A model generated the notes under the pieces. That model saw only the letters and a list, made by a program, of their open reading frames with translations, ran no database searches and was not told the origin of the DNA. From the NCBI GenBank assembly GCA_963971225.1, contig OZ020268.1, positions 113,614,830 to 113,678,829 on the forward strand: a DNA stretch of 64,000 nucleotides, written 5' to 3'. The position numbers were made by a program, and so were the translations under genes. Positions 11,076 through 23,192 of the stretch are shown here, in pieces (position 1 is the stretch's first letter; each line of letters starts with the position of its first letter). This stretch comes from Melieria omissa. Taxonomy: Eukaryota > Arthropoda > Insecta > Diptera > Ulidiidae.

Positions 11076-11493
11076 AAATAAAATAAAATAAAATAAAATA
11101 AAATAAAGTAAAATTAAATAAAATTAAATAAAATAAAGTAAAATAAAATTAAATAAAATAAAATTAAATAAAATTAAATAAAATAAAATAAAATAAAATA
11201 AAATAAAATAAAATAAAATAAAATAAAATAAAACAAAATAAAATAAAATAAAATAAAATAAAATAAAATAAAATAAAATAAAATAAAATAAAATAAAATA
11301 AAATAAAAAAATAAAAATAAAACAAAATAAAATAAAATAAAATAAAATAAAATAAAATAAAATAAAATAAAATAAAATAAAATAAAATAAAATAAAATAA
11401 AATAAAATAAAATAAAATAAAATAAAATAAAATAAAATAAAATAAAATAAAATGAAATGAAATGAAATGAAATGAAATGAAATAAAATAAAAT
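11076..11493. repeat. (AAAAT)n pentanucleotide microsatellite, about 418 bp
   Basis: More than 80 near-perfect AAAAT/AAATA units are present. A few AAAGT and AAATT variants lie near the left edge and a block of AAATG variants near the right edge (11453-11482). It starts where the inverted element A copy stops, so it may have grown from that element's boundary. Confidence 0.95.
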
Positions 11494-14400
11494 TCTTATT
11501 TTAAGAAAAGTAATGCCAAAAGGTCACGTAGTCTTATGGTACTTCAATATTTGATATTTCTTTGAAAACATTTTCTAGTGATGAAAGTTGTAGAGAAAAT
11601 TGTAAAACTGATTAAAATTCTAGAGAAAATTATCGTTTTCGTTTCGGAAAATATTTACTTAATTTAAGGAACTTTTGCTGCAGTTGCGTTGTTTGTTGAT
11701 GCCGCTGGTGTAAACAAACTGCAATGAGATATATTTTCAAAATTGCTTGCCGAAAATTTTTGGAGAAACTGATTAATTACTGCTTACATTAGGAAACAAT
11801 TTAATAAATTTCCCTCTTGTCAACTTAAATAAAATTCGTTATCAAGGGCAGTAAAGCCAGATTCAGTACCTTAACTGGTTGAATCAAACCCAATCTCGGA
11901 TTCATAAATGGTCACAAATTAGATTGGGCCCACAGAAAACAATTACTGTCCATATCTTAGTCGAAAGGTCTGTATTGAAAACATGATATCGACTAATGAC
12001 TCATTTGAGATTTCCAATGTTAGAATCGGATAGAATGCGATATTCAATAGGACACTGGGGCTAAGAATCTCACTTTGTTTTTTTTTGTTTTGACTTGAAC
12101 AAACGCGCAGGGCATGACCCCTACTAATGCGAGGCATTGCGTTGATTCAGGAAGGATATAAGGGTTAGGAGATAGGGTTTTAAGAGAGGTGGTTATGGAC
12201 CCTTGACTTGATCCTATCGAGATCATAAGTGCTACTCGATTTTCAAACTTAAGTCTTGGCTATGCACACAACGTCATCTATAATGAGAATGTTTACTTAA
12301 CGTAACTTATTTACTGGCATTGCTATGCTACGATTTCATTTGTAGTAGTCGATCTAAGGCAAAAGATGAAACCTTCATATAATTTTTGTTTCAATGTCCT
12401 TCCCTGACCAAGAAACAAAATACAAATTCTAGGCTCCTCTCCTCAGGCTTACTGAACTCTCTACTTCAAACGTTAGGGGGCCATCAATGTGTATACTGGA
12501 GTACATTCTCGTAGTTCCCAGCGCTGTAAATTGATAAGCTGCGCCATTGTTAAAGTGCTTTAAAAAGGCTGCCTGCACAACAATCAAAATCAACTACCAA
12601 CTAAGTTTTATTTTATACCTTAAACTTGATCTTCTCTTAAATTTATAAGCAAAATATTTATTCCCCTCACTGAAAAAATTCTATAACTTTCTTTAATTTC
12701 TAGGAAATCATTTGTACGAAGGCCAAAATATATTTCCGTATTGAATAAACTATTTTCGTTTTCCTGCTAATTCTTGGTTCAATTTCTATGCTGCTCTACA
12801 TCCAAATATAAACGCGAGAAGTATGTAAATGCACGCACACACCTACATACGTTCTTGTTAATACACACATGTTTACATGCAAACCGTACGCAATTTAATA
12901 TATTTTTCTATACAACAATGAATCCTTGTCCCCCACCACACACTCGGCTCAATCATTGTTGGCTGCTTGTTGCTTGCCATTTACGGGTCGTGATCACAAT
13001 TTCATTGGAAATGAATTTTTAAAATTTGTCAAATTCCTTTGTATCCTTTTAATAAAATGTCACAACGCATTTTACAATATTTCATACACTAACACAACAC
13101 GCCGGCAAGTTAAGGCCAGCACAGGGCAAACGTCTGTACATTAGCTAAGTGCGCATGTACGAGTATGTATGTATGTGTTGTACCGTCGTTGTCGACGCGC
13201 TGCGCAATTCTCGCTGATAATGTGAAGTATTTTCGCCAAACTGTCGACACAATTTAACTGCGCGTCGAGCTATTGCGGCAGAAACACTTCTGACAGCTGC
13301 TCGAATTTAAAGCGCTGATGAAGCGTGTTGTTATTGTGGTTTTTCTTATTGTTGTTGTTATGACTTGACTAAGTGTGTTACTTGACTTTGTTGTGTATTG
13401 TGGTTGTTTGAGTTTGCTGCTGCCTCGAGTGGGTGAGTCGTTAAGGCAACCGACAACAACAACAACAACAACAACTAGAATGAATGTAAATCCTTTCTTC
13501 CTGCTATTGGCGGCAACAAGTTTCGCCGGCTTTTCGAACCGATGCCAACGCTTAAGGCATACCGCAGGTTGTAAGCATCCTTACGGAGCCGCACACACAC
13601 ACACATACAACAAAGCGTCCACTCGAGCGTGCAGACAGGCAGCGAAGTGTGCAAACTCGAGCTCTGGAAAAACACCAAATATACATATATATCTACAGTA
13701 ACAAAAATGATCAGAAATCAAATACAAGCGCGTGGCTTTTCGAATTTTGCAGTTTATAAGAATAATAAGGACAAGAACTACAACAGCGACGGCAACATTA
13801 ACGGCAGCGAAGGTATTTGCAGCTTAAAAAAAGTAATGTTTTGGCAGAAACGTAAACGTAATGCTTTGGCGAGAGCCTTTAATGGTCGTTGTGTGGCTGC
13901 GATAGTTCGATTTGTAGCTGTAGCATACTTCTAGGATGACTTCCCTAGAGAGTTGCATTGAAGCTTTAAGCCTTTTGGGACTACTGGGATATACGTTCCA
14001 GCAATTTTTGAGTACCTTTTAAAACAATTCTTCAGAAATTATGAGCAATGCAAAACATTTATTTGAATGTTTTCGGATAAAAAAATGCTTTCAGAATTTA
14101 TGGGTTTGCAACATAATTTTCTAGCTTCAACTTTTAGCATGGGAGAAATTCTACAAAGAATATTTTGGTGTTCAAAATTAAACTCTATCTCGAAAGGGTT
14201 AAAGCGCATTTTGCTTGAAGCGGCGATTTATATATAAAGATTACTGAGTCCAAGATCGAAGCGTTAAGCATCAGAAAATGTTGTTGATTTCTTCAGTTTA
14301 GGTCTTCAGGAATGTATTAAAGTGATCCAAACAGTGTGTACCAGCTGTTTTTCCCAATTCCGAGATCGAAATTCCGGTATTGCGTGTCTTTTCACCTTTC

Positions 14401-14584
14401 ACGAAATGCCTGGTTGTGAGTTTCGAGATTAAGAAAGTTCAGCTCCACAGACAAAATCTTACAAAATATGGGTTTTAAATAGTTAAGTTCCCACAACTTC
14501 AAAAGATCTTTGCAGCTCCTTAATGAAAGGAAAAATAAAAAAATATAAATATTTGTTGTATAATAGTATACGAGTTGAAATATG
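11494..14584. other. Unannotated DNA with small microsatellites
   Basis: It contains an ACA trinucleotide run at about 13454-13477 and CA/TA dinucleotide runs near 12830 and 13595. The stretch 12926-13934 has overlapping open frames on both strands without recognisable domains. No transposon terminus is recognised. Confidence 0.35.
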
Positions 14585-14586
14585 TA

Positions 14587-15405
14587 CAGTCTGTCCAGTA
14601 GAAGCGTGATCTTGACCAAATTTTTGCTTAGAGTACCGTTATCAAGAAAATTTTAATGCACCTATGTAAGTAGCCTCATCATTTTTATAATACGCACTGC
14701 AAAAATTGTCAGTCTCGTGAAACATTTACAAAGTGCACGGTGTTTTAAGAAGATGAGTTCCGCATGAGAGAAGCGACTTGAAGCCGTATTCCTTTGTCTA
14801 CACCATAGAGGACCGTAAATGTCACGTTTAGCTGCAGAAAAATATATGAAGAAGTCGAAGTCATTCGTAACGAGGTGGGCGAATCGGTATATGAAGCAAA
14901 AAATGCCGACGATTTGGCTGGGCGGGGCCTGAAAAAAAAGATCTCTCCAAAACAGGACAGGAAAATCATTGATTTATTTACGACTAAGCCGGGCTTATTA
15001 TTGCGTAAAACTAAATCAGTTTAAGAGAAAAGTGGTGTTCAAATACCAAAAGAGACGATTCGAGGACGTTTAAGATCTAACGACGTTAAATACCGGCGCT
15101 CTTTGAAAACACTGTTGCTCTCATCATCACACGTTGAAAAACGGCTTGGCTGGGCTCATGGCAATTCAGATCGGAATTGAAATAATGCAATATTAACGGA
15201 CGAATCATAATTTTGGGCAACTTGTAGCATGAATCGATCTTAGTGTACCGCTAACAACCGATTGATCCAACAAACTGTTAACGACCCGGTAAAGGTCAAT
15301 GTTTGGGGCTGCTTCTCAGAAAAAGAATTTGGGCGACTTTTCGTTATTACCACCAAGTTGGACGCGGTTTTGACGAACAAAATTAAGATGCACAAAAATG
15401 CTACA
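14587..15405 (+). mobile_element. Tc1-like DNA transposon, 3'-truncated
   Basis: The left end CAGTCTGTCCAGTAGAAG directly follows a TA dinucleotide, as for Tc1-group insertions. The body encodes a decayed transposase (see 14753-15405). No matching right terminus is found downstream, so the 3' part, including the second and third catalytic acids, is lost. Confidence 0.65.
14753..15405 (+). pseudogene. Tc1-like transposase, decayed N-terminal two-thirds
   Basis: Conceptual translation across frames gives a Tc1-type order. A helix-turn-helix region comes first (MSRLAAEKYMKKSKSFVTRW). The linker follows, with KETIRGRLRSNDVKYRRSL. Then comes the first catalytic aspartate in ILTDES, and then VNVWGCFSEKEFGRLF. 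The Tc1 family performs cut-and-paste transposition with a DDE/D catalytic core acting in the nucleus. At least four in-frame stops and frameshifts are present, and the frame fails before the HxDxxxxH motif where the second acid should lie. It is non-functional. No neighbouring gene depends on it. Confidence 0.7.
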
Positions 15406-18285
15406 TAACAGCAAAAGATTGACGAAAGTAAATACAATTTTTGTTGTTGTTAATTTGTTATTGAATATTTTATGAACTAAAAAAAATGCTTTTTTGGCCC
15501 CTTCACACTAGAAACACACTAGTTTTTTAATTTAAATTTTTTAATATTTTTTTTCTTTAGTATTTCTATTAAATTTGCTTTGGTGACTTTAGTTTTTTTA
15601 TTGTACACAATTTTTTCTTTTTTAAAATATATTTTGTGAGAAATTAGTCAAATCCGATGTGCACGTTTCGAGATATCAGTGCATATGTAGTCTTGCGGTC
15701 TTTTTAGTGTTAACGAATGTCGAAGTTTATAGTTTTTGTTGATAATATACATATACGCAGTTTTCTTTAATAATTTTAAAACTTATTTATGCAATTTTTC
15801 GAAACTTGTGAATCGTAAAAATGGTAACTGACAGCAAAAGATTGAAAAAAGTACATTTTTTCATAATTTAATTGCAGAATTAATTAATCAATTTTATTAT
15901 TTATAATTAATAAAACTATTTGATGAATATTATTATTTAGAACTAAGAAAACTAATTAATTAATTTTATTGTTTATAATTAATAAATATATTTTTTTCTT
16001 TTTAATTTTTTTTTTTATTTTTTAGAAGCTTAACTTTAACATTCTTTATGTTAGAAATGATTCTAGTTTTTAAACTTTTAGCGAAAAAAGAACAATCGCT
16101 ACAAATTCCCAAAGGTCCCACAAGACCACAAAGTGAAGCAAACCGAAAAAGAAAAAAATCACTATTTCTACTAACTCACATTGTTTTTTTTTTCAAAGTC
16201 CTGATCTGACATTAAATCATAATTGAGTTTGATCTGTTTCGACTCCAGTTTGCCGTCTATAGAGTACTTACCACAAATACGAACTTAAAAAAACAAAAAA
16301 CAGTTTTCGTTCGAATACATTGCCGGCGACGCGTCGCGACGCAAGTGCTGCGACTCTGAAAATTCAACCTGACAACGGTTACGGCTTCTGCACGCCTAAG
16401 AGTAGGCAACGCAACGACCTTAACGATTTAATTTATTCATGAGGTAATTATATCTCAGAGATTTTGCCAGTGCAGTGAAAAGTGAATACAAGTAGCACAT
16501 AATAAAATATGCTAAATTTGCTATGAGTGGGTGTGAAGTGGGCCGCTTTGTTATTTATGAAAATGCCAAGGAAACGGTGGCGCAAAAAAAAAAAGTTTCA
16601 AAGACGTGAGTGAGCGATTTTATTCGCGCGTGTCAGGTTAACAAAAGCCGAATGCAAATTCAGCTAATTCAAATTACGCTGCTTCGGCATTGATGGAGTT
16701 CATTAAAATGTTTGAGTTGCATGTGGCATATGGCATCTGTGTTGATAGAGTGATTAGGAGATGGCTGAGAGACTAAAGAAAGTATTAAATTACTTTCATA
16801 ATTTAGGATCATTAGGGCTAATATTACATGAATTGTTTAATTACAAAAAGAACATAAGTGTTTTGCATTCAAATCTGGCTATTTCTAAATGAAAATGCCT
16901 GTAGAAGTTAGTCAAAGGATAGTAATTTGTGTCTTTGAATCGACACATATTCAAACTTTCAATTCCATTGTCCAGTCCAGTGCCCGAACAACTTTCAAGC
17001 TTCATAAAGGAATAAATAAATTGTCTCATTCCAACAAATACTGTCGTGTGAACATTGAACCAAACATTGGTAGATGTCACAAAGCGAACCAAACTCAACT
17101 ATTCGTCCAAGCCATCTGGTGGATTTGTTGTGTCACTGTTCAGTACATTGAATGCCAAAACGAGTTGGTACGTGCAGGTGGCCATTGGCCATTCGCCGGC
17201 GGCCAACGATAAACTCCACTTCACTGCCTGCGCTGTCTCACGTTTCACTAAAATGAGCTAAAGGGGGCAACATTGCTGTTGATACAGCGGCTTGTTGGTT
17301 GACATTGCATTGCACAGTGCGGCGGCAGAATCGTGCAGCATCAACAACAACAACAACAACAACAAAAACACAAACATCACCAGCCACATATGTACACTTG
17401 TATGTGCAGTCGAGTTGTCTCTGCCCGAGCGAGCGGTTAAAATGACACGTTTCCTTCCAACAACAGCTGCGAACAAATAGCAAAGGAGCACTGTGCGCGC
17501 CGCTGTTGTTGTTGTTGTAGCATTGTTTGGGGTTTGGTGGATAAAAGTTCAATCTTTTCATTTGTTGTTATTGTCCTGGCGTGCTATAAATACAGTTGTA
17601 ATCCGCAGCTTAGGTCGCCCAGCAGTTTTGTTTTGTCATTTTGCTGGGCGGTTTTGGCTTGTTGGCTGCTGGCTGCTGCCAACTTGGCCGTTGCTTCGTG
17701 GTCCTTGTTGGTGCCGAGATATCATGTTATTTGGTATTGTTTTGTGGCTTCACGTTCACCGAGTTCATTCCTTTTAATAAAGGCATTTTTCTGACTGCGT
17801 TTAATGAGTCATTGATTGGAATTATAACTGCGGCGAGTGGTATCAGCTTACCGCATTATAAGACAACGAATCGAGTAGCAGCTGAGTGCAGTTGGGAGAA
17901 GACAAAAGGGTCTTTATTAAAGTGGATGAAAAGGTAGCTTTTAAAGTGAGCAGGAAAAATTTACAATATTTTTGTAGAAAATAAGGCAAATGTATTTGTT
18001 GAGAAGGAAAAGTTGAATAATTGAGTGGAAAAAGTGTGGTCGGTGAACATTAAAAAATTTGATAATTTCGGTGCACAAATTTTGTATTTTTTACAGTTTT
18101 TATTGTTATATCATTTGTCTTTCTTCTTCTTTACTCTCAGTAAATGTATTAAATTACAATAGGTTAAGTTTGCCAGTACATCTGACAATTAAGTATCGGC
18201 CAGACGCTGCTTTGGATGTTTACTTTTATGGCATTAAACAGGATAATGTTTTCTAAATATATTAACCTTTATTGATCGTTTGATC
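15406..18285. other. Unannotated DNA: AT-rich half then GC-richer half
   Basis: 15440-16080 is very AT-rich, with TTAATTAATTTTATT repeated at about 15885 and 15955. ACAGCAAAAGATTGA occurs twice, at about 15409 and 15834. The stretch 16300-17800 is GC-richer, with a CAA run at 17343-17366 and overlapping open frames on both strands (up to 107 residues, hydrophobic or low-complexity) that I do not accept as genes. Confidence 0.35.
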
Positions 18286-18423
18286 TACTTAGTGGGGACA
18301 TATGTAAATATTGTTACAACATTGAACACACCCATTGTAATAGTTGAATTCAACAACCCCGCTATTTCCACATGGTTTATGAAACATAACCTGTAAAGCG
18401 TTAGTCTGCACGGGGATTTGTTC

Positions 18424-19722
18424 AAGCTTTCACCACGGAGTGGACAGATAACGAGAACCGTATCGCTGTTATAGCGCTATTTAAGTGTGAAATTAAAAAA
18501 GGTGATATTTCGACTAATCCCGCCCGCTCGGGATTAGTCGCATGTTTGTCTACCATTGCAAAAAACTGTTTGAGGAGACTAGAGATGTAAAACACCGCCA
18601 CCGGTCGGGTCGTCCGCGCACAGTTGTAAGACCACAAGTCGTCAAAGCTGTCAAATAAAGAATTGAGCGAAATCCGCTCTGAAAACAGAAAATCAAAAAC
18701 AAATTAGAAATCAGAAACAAATCAAACCCGGGAGATGAGTATCTCGCAAAAGTCCATGAGTCGAATTATTAAAAAAAAGACTTGGGGCTTTCAGACGCCG
18801 TACCGGACATTTCTGTTGCCGTAAGGAATTTTCAGGAAACCACTTTTAATTTTTGATTTTGCTTTAGCTTTAACTAGATAAATTTTAGATTTTTGGGCGT
18901 AAAACATTCATTTTATGAGCAAAAGCCATATAATTTTGTGTAGTAGTACATTTGAATACGACAAATGCAATGGTGGTAATAACTCAATTTTGTCCTAACT
19001 CGACGTTGGCTGTTATTCCTTACGGCCACAGATTTTTTGACTGCAGCTTTGAAAAAAAAAAACGAATGGAAAAATGTAAACGTCTTTTGGTGAAGCACGC
19101 TGAGAACTTGCACAGAAAAATTTTGTTTACCGATGAACAAATTTTTACCGTACAGGAAAAATTTAACAAGCAAAATGATAGGGTGTATGCACAGTCATCT
19201 AAGGAAGCATCTTAACTGATTCCACGGGTCGAAAAGGGTCATCACCCAGCTTCAGTCATGGTTTGGTGGGGTGTTTCTTACGATGGACTCACTGACTTGC
19301 ATTTCTGCGAACAAGTGGTCCAAACATCGGCCACAGTTTACCAAGAAACTGTTTTAAAAGCTGTTGTATAACCACTTTAACATTCTTTGTTCCAAAACCA
19401 GCCGTGGACTTTCCACCAAGATTCTGCGCCGGCCCATAAAGCTATAACGACTCAAATCTGGCTCCAAAACCATTTACCAGCATTTATTTCCTCTAAAGAA
19501 TGGCCCTCTGGCAGTCCTGATTTGAACCCGCTCGATTACAAATTGTGGGCAGTTTTAGAAGACATGGTTTGCCACAAAAGATACCCCAACATTGATTCTC
19601 TTAAGACACCTTTGATTCGTGCTGTGGCCAATTTTCCGATGGACGAGGTGCGTGCGGCCATTGATGATTGGCCAGTCCGACTTAAGTCGTGCGTGAAGGC
19701 CAAAGGCAGACATTTCGAATAA
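18424..19722 (+). pseudogene. DD37D mariner-type transposase, interrupted and frameshifted
   Basis: The N-terminal DNA-binding part is visible as frame-shifted pieces (HRSGRPRTV, then SQKSMSRIIKK). The catalytic part carries all three aspartates: LFTDEQIF near 19135, FHQDSAPAH near 19420 and SPDLNPLDYKLW near 19520. Thirty-seven residues separate the last two acids, which is the DD37D spacing. The WWGVS motif is also present (19260). The gene is broken by stops near 18660 and 19212, by a stop near 19370, and by a 219-bp MITE at 18813-19031. The last 111 codons (19387-19722) remain open. Mariner transposases cut and paste the element at TA sites in the nucleus; this copy cannot encode one. Confidence 0.85.
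18813..19031. mobile_element. 219-bp MITE inserted in the mariner transposase
   Basis: Termini are CTGTTGCCGTAAGGAAT and ATTCCTTACGGCCACAG, a 17-bp inverted repeat with one mismatch. It is flanked by ATTT at 18809-18812 and 19032-19035. Removing the element and one ATTT joins the flanking transposase codons in the same frame, which supports these exact borders. It has no coding capacity. A related partial copy is at 34464-34650. Confidence 0.8.
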
Positions 19723-19933
19723 ATTGTTTCTTTTTGTATACAAAATATATCAATAAATATGTAAACAAAAATTGGCTTAAAAACATTCACTACTTTTAAT
19801 TTTAACAGTAACAGTGTGTAACAGTATTTATGCCCCTACTAAGTAAAATCAAAAAGTGATAATTTTGTATTTTTCCATAAATACTAAAAAATTTTTTTGT
19901 AATTAAAAAAATATTTACACAAAATTTATTTAA

Positions 19934-20097
19934 CCCGTTTTGAACTAAAGTTGTTTAAAAGTAAACTAGGTCTAGAACTCTAACAAAGAGGAGGCGCGAC
20001 TTCAAATGTCGTATATACACTTCTACGGCGAGTGTTTCATGATTTAAATATCAAAAAGTAATATCGAGACACAGCGTAAAATGCGGTATCGAAAGGG
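19934..20097. mobile_element. Candidate short TTAA-flanked (piggyBac-type) MITE
   Basis: TTAA at 19930-19933 followed by CCCGTTTTGA and TATCGAAAGGG followed by TTAA at 20098-20101 give a 164-bp segment. It has the piggyBac target signature and CCC-beginning ends. The inverted repeat is weak beyond the CCC-TTT-GA positions, so the call is tentative. Confidence 0.35.
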
Positions 20098-20101
20098 TTA
20101 A

Positions 20102-23006
20102 ATAAGTACATACATACATATTTGGCATACTTATTTGAAATCGTATTAAACTAAATTTTATTTAGAATTTTACTTTTATAATTTTATTGTTAACACTTTG
20201 AACTTGATAAAAAAATAAAAAGTAAATGTTGAAAAGAGAAAAAATGTTTTCTGAATTTTTTTTTGTGGATACATATTATTATACAATTATACAAATTTGA
20301 CTGCATTTATTTTGAACATTGATTACTGTGAACATTGTGTAAATAAACAAATTTATTTAATAAAGAAAGAAATTCATAAACCAACTGTCACAATCCTATC
20401 ATTTGAAAAGCATTGCTTGATTTGTGTGGATCTCAATTTTAAATATAATTAAACAAATTAGAACAACATTAAGATTCAAAATGGAATTGCAAAATATCGT
20501 TAATGTCGCTAAAAAAATTGCATTTTAATTGTTGCTGTGACTTGGTCTTCACTTCGTTTACTTCGTTGCGCTTGTCTCGTTTTTGTATGCTACGAACTGC
20601 AAATCAACAGTCGCTGTCGGAACTGCTGACCCCATTTCATAGTCTGCCGGATTTGAAAAGCACTTTTTTTATTGTTTTTTTTTTCAGCCTACAATATTTG
20701 CACACGAAATGCTTCTCATTTTAATTGCATCACGGAAATATCGCGTAACTTCCGGCGCTGCCATTATAACTCAACGCGTCCATAATGAGCAAAAACGGAG
20801 AGCAAAAGATTTGCTCCCTTCATCGATGGGTCGTAATTTGCGCGTTTGATTTAGTGTGTTTTATCACACAATGTTGCAAGATAGTTGTTGTTACATTACT
20901 TTTGGCATGGCAATGCCTTGGGCTGCAACATATTACACTGAATTTTTGCACATCGTTTGAAGGTGTTTGCAGTCAGATGCGGCGGCTAGGAGGAGTTTTC
21001 GTTTTGGCAGATTGAACTATTCCACAGATATTATTGTTTATTCAGTAAACTTTTGGAGGACAATATGCTCTGAGGTTTTAGTTTCTATCTTTTGAAAGCA
21101 AGATGTATGTAAATCCACTTTTAGTACCAGATTTTGAGATGTTTATTTTGGTTTGTGGACCTTGACATAATGTCTTTCTACTCTGAATAATTTATACACA
21201 TTGATTTCTTGGTCAGGGCGAGAGTTTTTGGAGCAACTTGGCTTTTTTAAGACTTGGAATATTTTTCTTGTGGATTATTATTTCACCTTTTTTCACTCAA
21301 GAACTGAAGGAAGGTTACCCTTACGAATATATTTTCTTACGACTCGGTCATATATCCAGGAACAGAAAATTTAGCTCATACGCATTATTTACATATCATA
21401 CACACCTTCATATATGTATACATAATATACATAAGAAGGTTTTTCCCGGTGCACAAGTTTACCGAACCCTGCTGAGCGCATTCGCGCGTTTCCAACGCCA
21501 CTCTTGACTTTCTGCTGTTTTCAATCTTTTTGTGAATTCATAATGGCGCTCTGTTGTAGCGCCGCCATTGCACAGTGGTTGTGGTTGTCGGATTCACATT
21601 CCGACGCATTGTGCGCGTATTTGTCTGGTTAACCATACGTCAGTGTGTTTGTCAATTTGTCTTCAGCATAAACTTTTCGCCTGTTAGACCGCGCACAGCC
21701 GCTTGTTTGCCGCCTTTTCAGCGCTTCTTTTGCGCTTTTGCTAAACTCTCACGCATGACATGGGTGTTGTGCATTTTTTGCTGTCATCGCATTGCTCGGA
21801 AATGCATCCTTGCCGTTGCCATTGCACACGCGTTGCAAATGTTTGTGCTCTGCGTATTTGTGATGGCGGTGCGCGCACAGATTATAACACGAGTCACAAC
21901 AACAACAATGCACAACAAAAACCACCGTCAGTTTGTATGCGCTCATTGCAATTCAATGAAGCTGCCGGTTGCTATGCAACGGCTTAAAATGACAACGTTC
22001 GCGTGCGCTGCCCCCCTCCCCCTCCACGCATCTACTCTGCCGCCTATTAGGTAGCTTTGCTCTCATTTGGCTTGCTTGCTTGTGCGTTCTTGTGTGCTCA
22101 CAATCAGCGCGCTACGTGGCGTATACGCAATTTTTTGTCACTGCCACGGAGCTTGGCCATGTTTTGATGGATGGTGCACTGTTCGTGTGCATGGCAGTGT
22201 TTGCACTTTGCTTGCAGCAGTCGTTGGTCGTACGTAGCCGGCGATAAGCTTCGTTTTAATTGCGCTTTATTTGCTGGCAAATGACATTTTCGCAAATTGC
22301 GTACGAATACGCGAATTGGCAATTTGACTGATTTGCTGTTATTGCACTAATGGGCGGGGCATTTCACTGATGTTGGTGATATACTGATTGCGTTTTTAAC
22401 ACTAGAACAATCTGCCTTGAAAGCGCTTATGGAATTAAGCCACAAAATGGGGCCAAAATTTCACAAAATATATTTAATTCCTTTATCTGGCTTTACCAAG
22501 TAGAAGGAATGAAAGATTTTCTTTGAGAAATTATGCAGTGAAGTAAAAGACCTCGATGTCATTTTGACTCACTACGGAATTCTAGTGTTACATAGTAAAA
22601 TGTTGCATAATTTAATTCATATGAACGAACAATCAGAGCGCAAGGTTTTAATTAAGCAAATAAAAAGAAAAAAATTTAAAAGTTAAATTAAAAAAATAAA
22701 ATTTTGTTAAAAATTATTAAAAACTTACCCAGAATAAAAAATTTAAAGTAAAAAGTAAAATAAGATATTAAAAAAAAAATTGTAAACTTAAATTAAAAAT
22801 TAACTTAAAAAACATTCAAAACTTAAAAATAAAAACAGTTAACCCAAATGTGCCGGAACTTTTTTCTTTCGAATTTTAAAATAATTTTTTTACCGATTAA
22901 TGTGAAGTATATCTAATTTTAAAATAAAATTTTTCAGTACATATTTCCTGTGACCATATGGTTGCGCTAGGCATTAGCGAGTTAATTTAGAAAGCAACGA
23001 TTAAAT
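20102..23006. other. Unannotated DNA with GC-rich patch (21480-22350) and A-rich tract (22620-22860)
   Basis: The longest open frame (21575-22054, plus, 159 codons) is Val/Cys/Phe/Ala-rich, has no recognisable domain and overlaps minus-strand frames. I do not call it. No transposon ends are recognised. Confidence 0.35.
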
Positions 23007-23014
23007 GTTCAGAT

Positions 23015-23169
23015 CAGTGGCGGATTCAGGGGGGTGTTTTGGGGGTTGAAACCCCCCCGAAATATTAGGATCGACATTAAAACTACATACAAATTAAAAG
23101 ACAATTTATGAATATCAAATAATTACTTTTTGAAACGCCCCCCGAAATATATTTCTGAATCCGCCCCTG
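23015..23169. mobile_element. hAT-type MITE, 155 bp, perfect 8-bp target duplication
   Basis: Ends are CAGTGGCGGATTCAGG and CTGAATCCGCCCCTG, an inverted repeat CAGKGGCGGATTCAG. GTTCAGAT flanks both sides exactly (23007-23014 and 23170-23177). An 8-bp target duplication and CAG-type ends indicate the hAT superfamily. It is non-coding. It lies just upstream of the LINE at 23193. Confidence 0.88.
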
Positions 23170-23192
23170 GTTCAGATTCATAAACAAAACTT

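Larger units (their letters stand above)
18288..19843 (+). mobile_element. Mariner-superfamily element, DD37D (maT-like), complete ends, dead
   Basis: Both ends are present. The left starts CTTAGTGGGGACATA after TA (18286-18287), and the right ends TATGCCCCTACTAAG before TA (19844-19845). This gives an inverted terminal repeat CTTAGTRGGGRCATA followed by a shared TAAATAYTGTTACA, with a TA target duplication. Without the 219-bp insertion at 18813-19031 the element would be about 1.33 kb, normal for mariner elements. It carries one decayed transposase gene in the plus direction. Confidence 0.85.

Noticed and set aside
21575..22054. 159-codon plus-strand frame, long for this window
   Set aside because: No recognisable domain, biased Val/Cys/Phe composition, and overlapping open frames on the other strand in a GC-rich patch.
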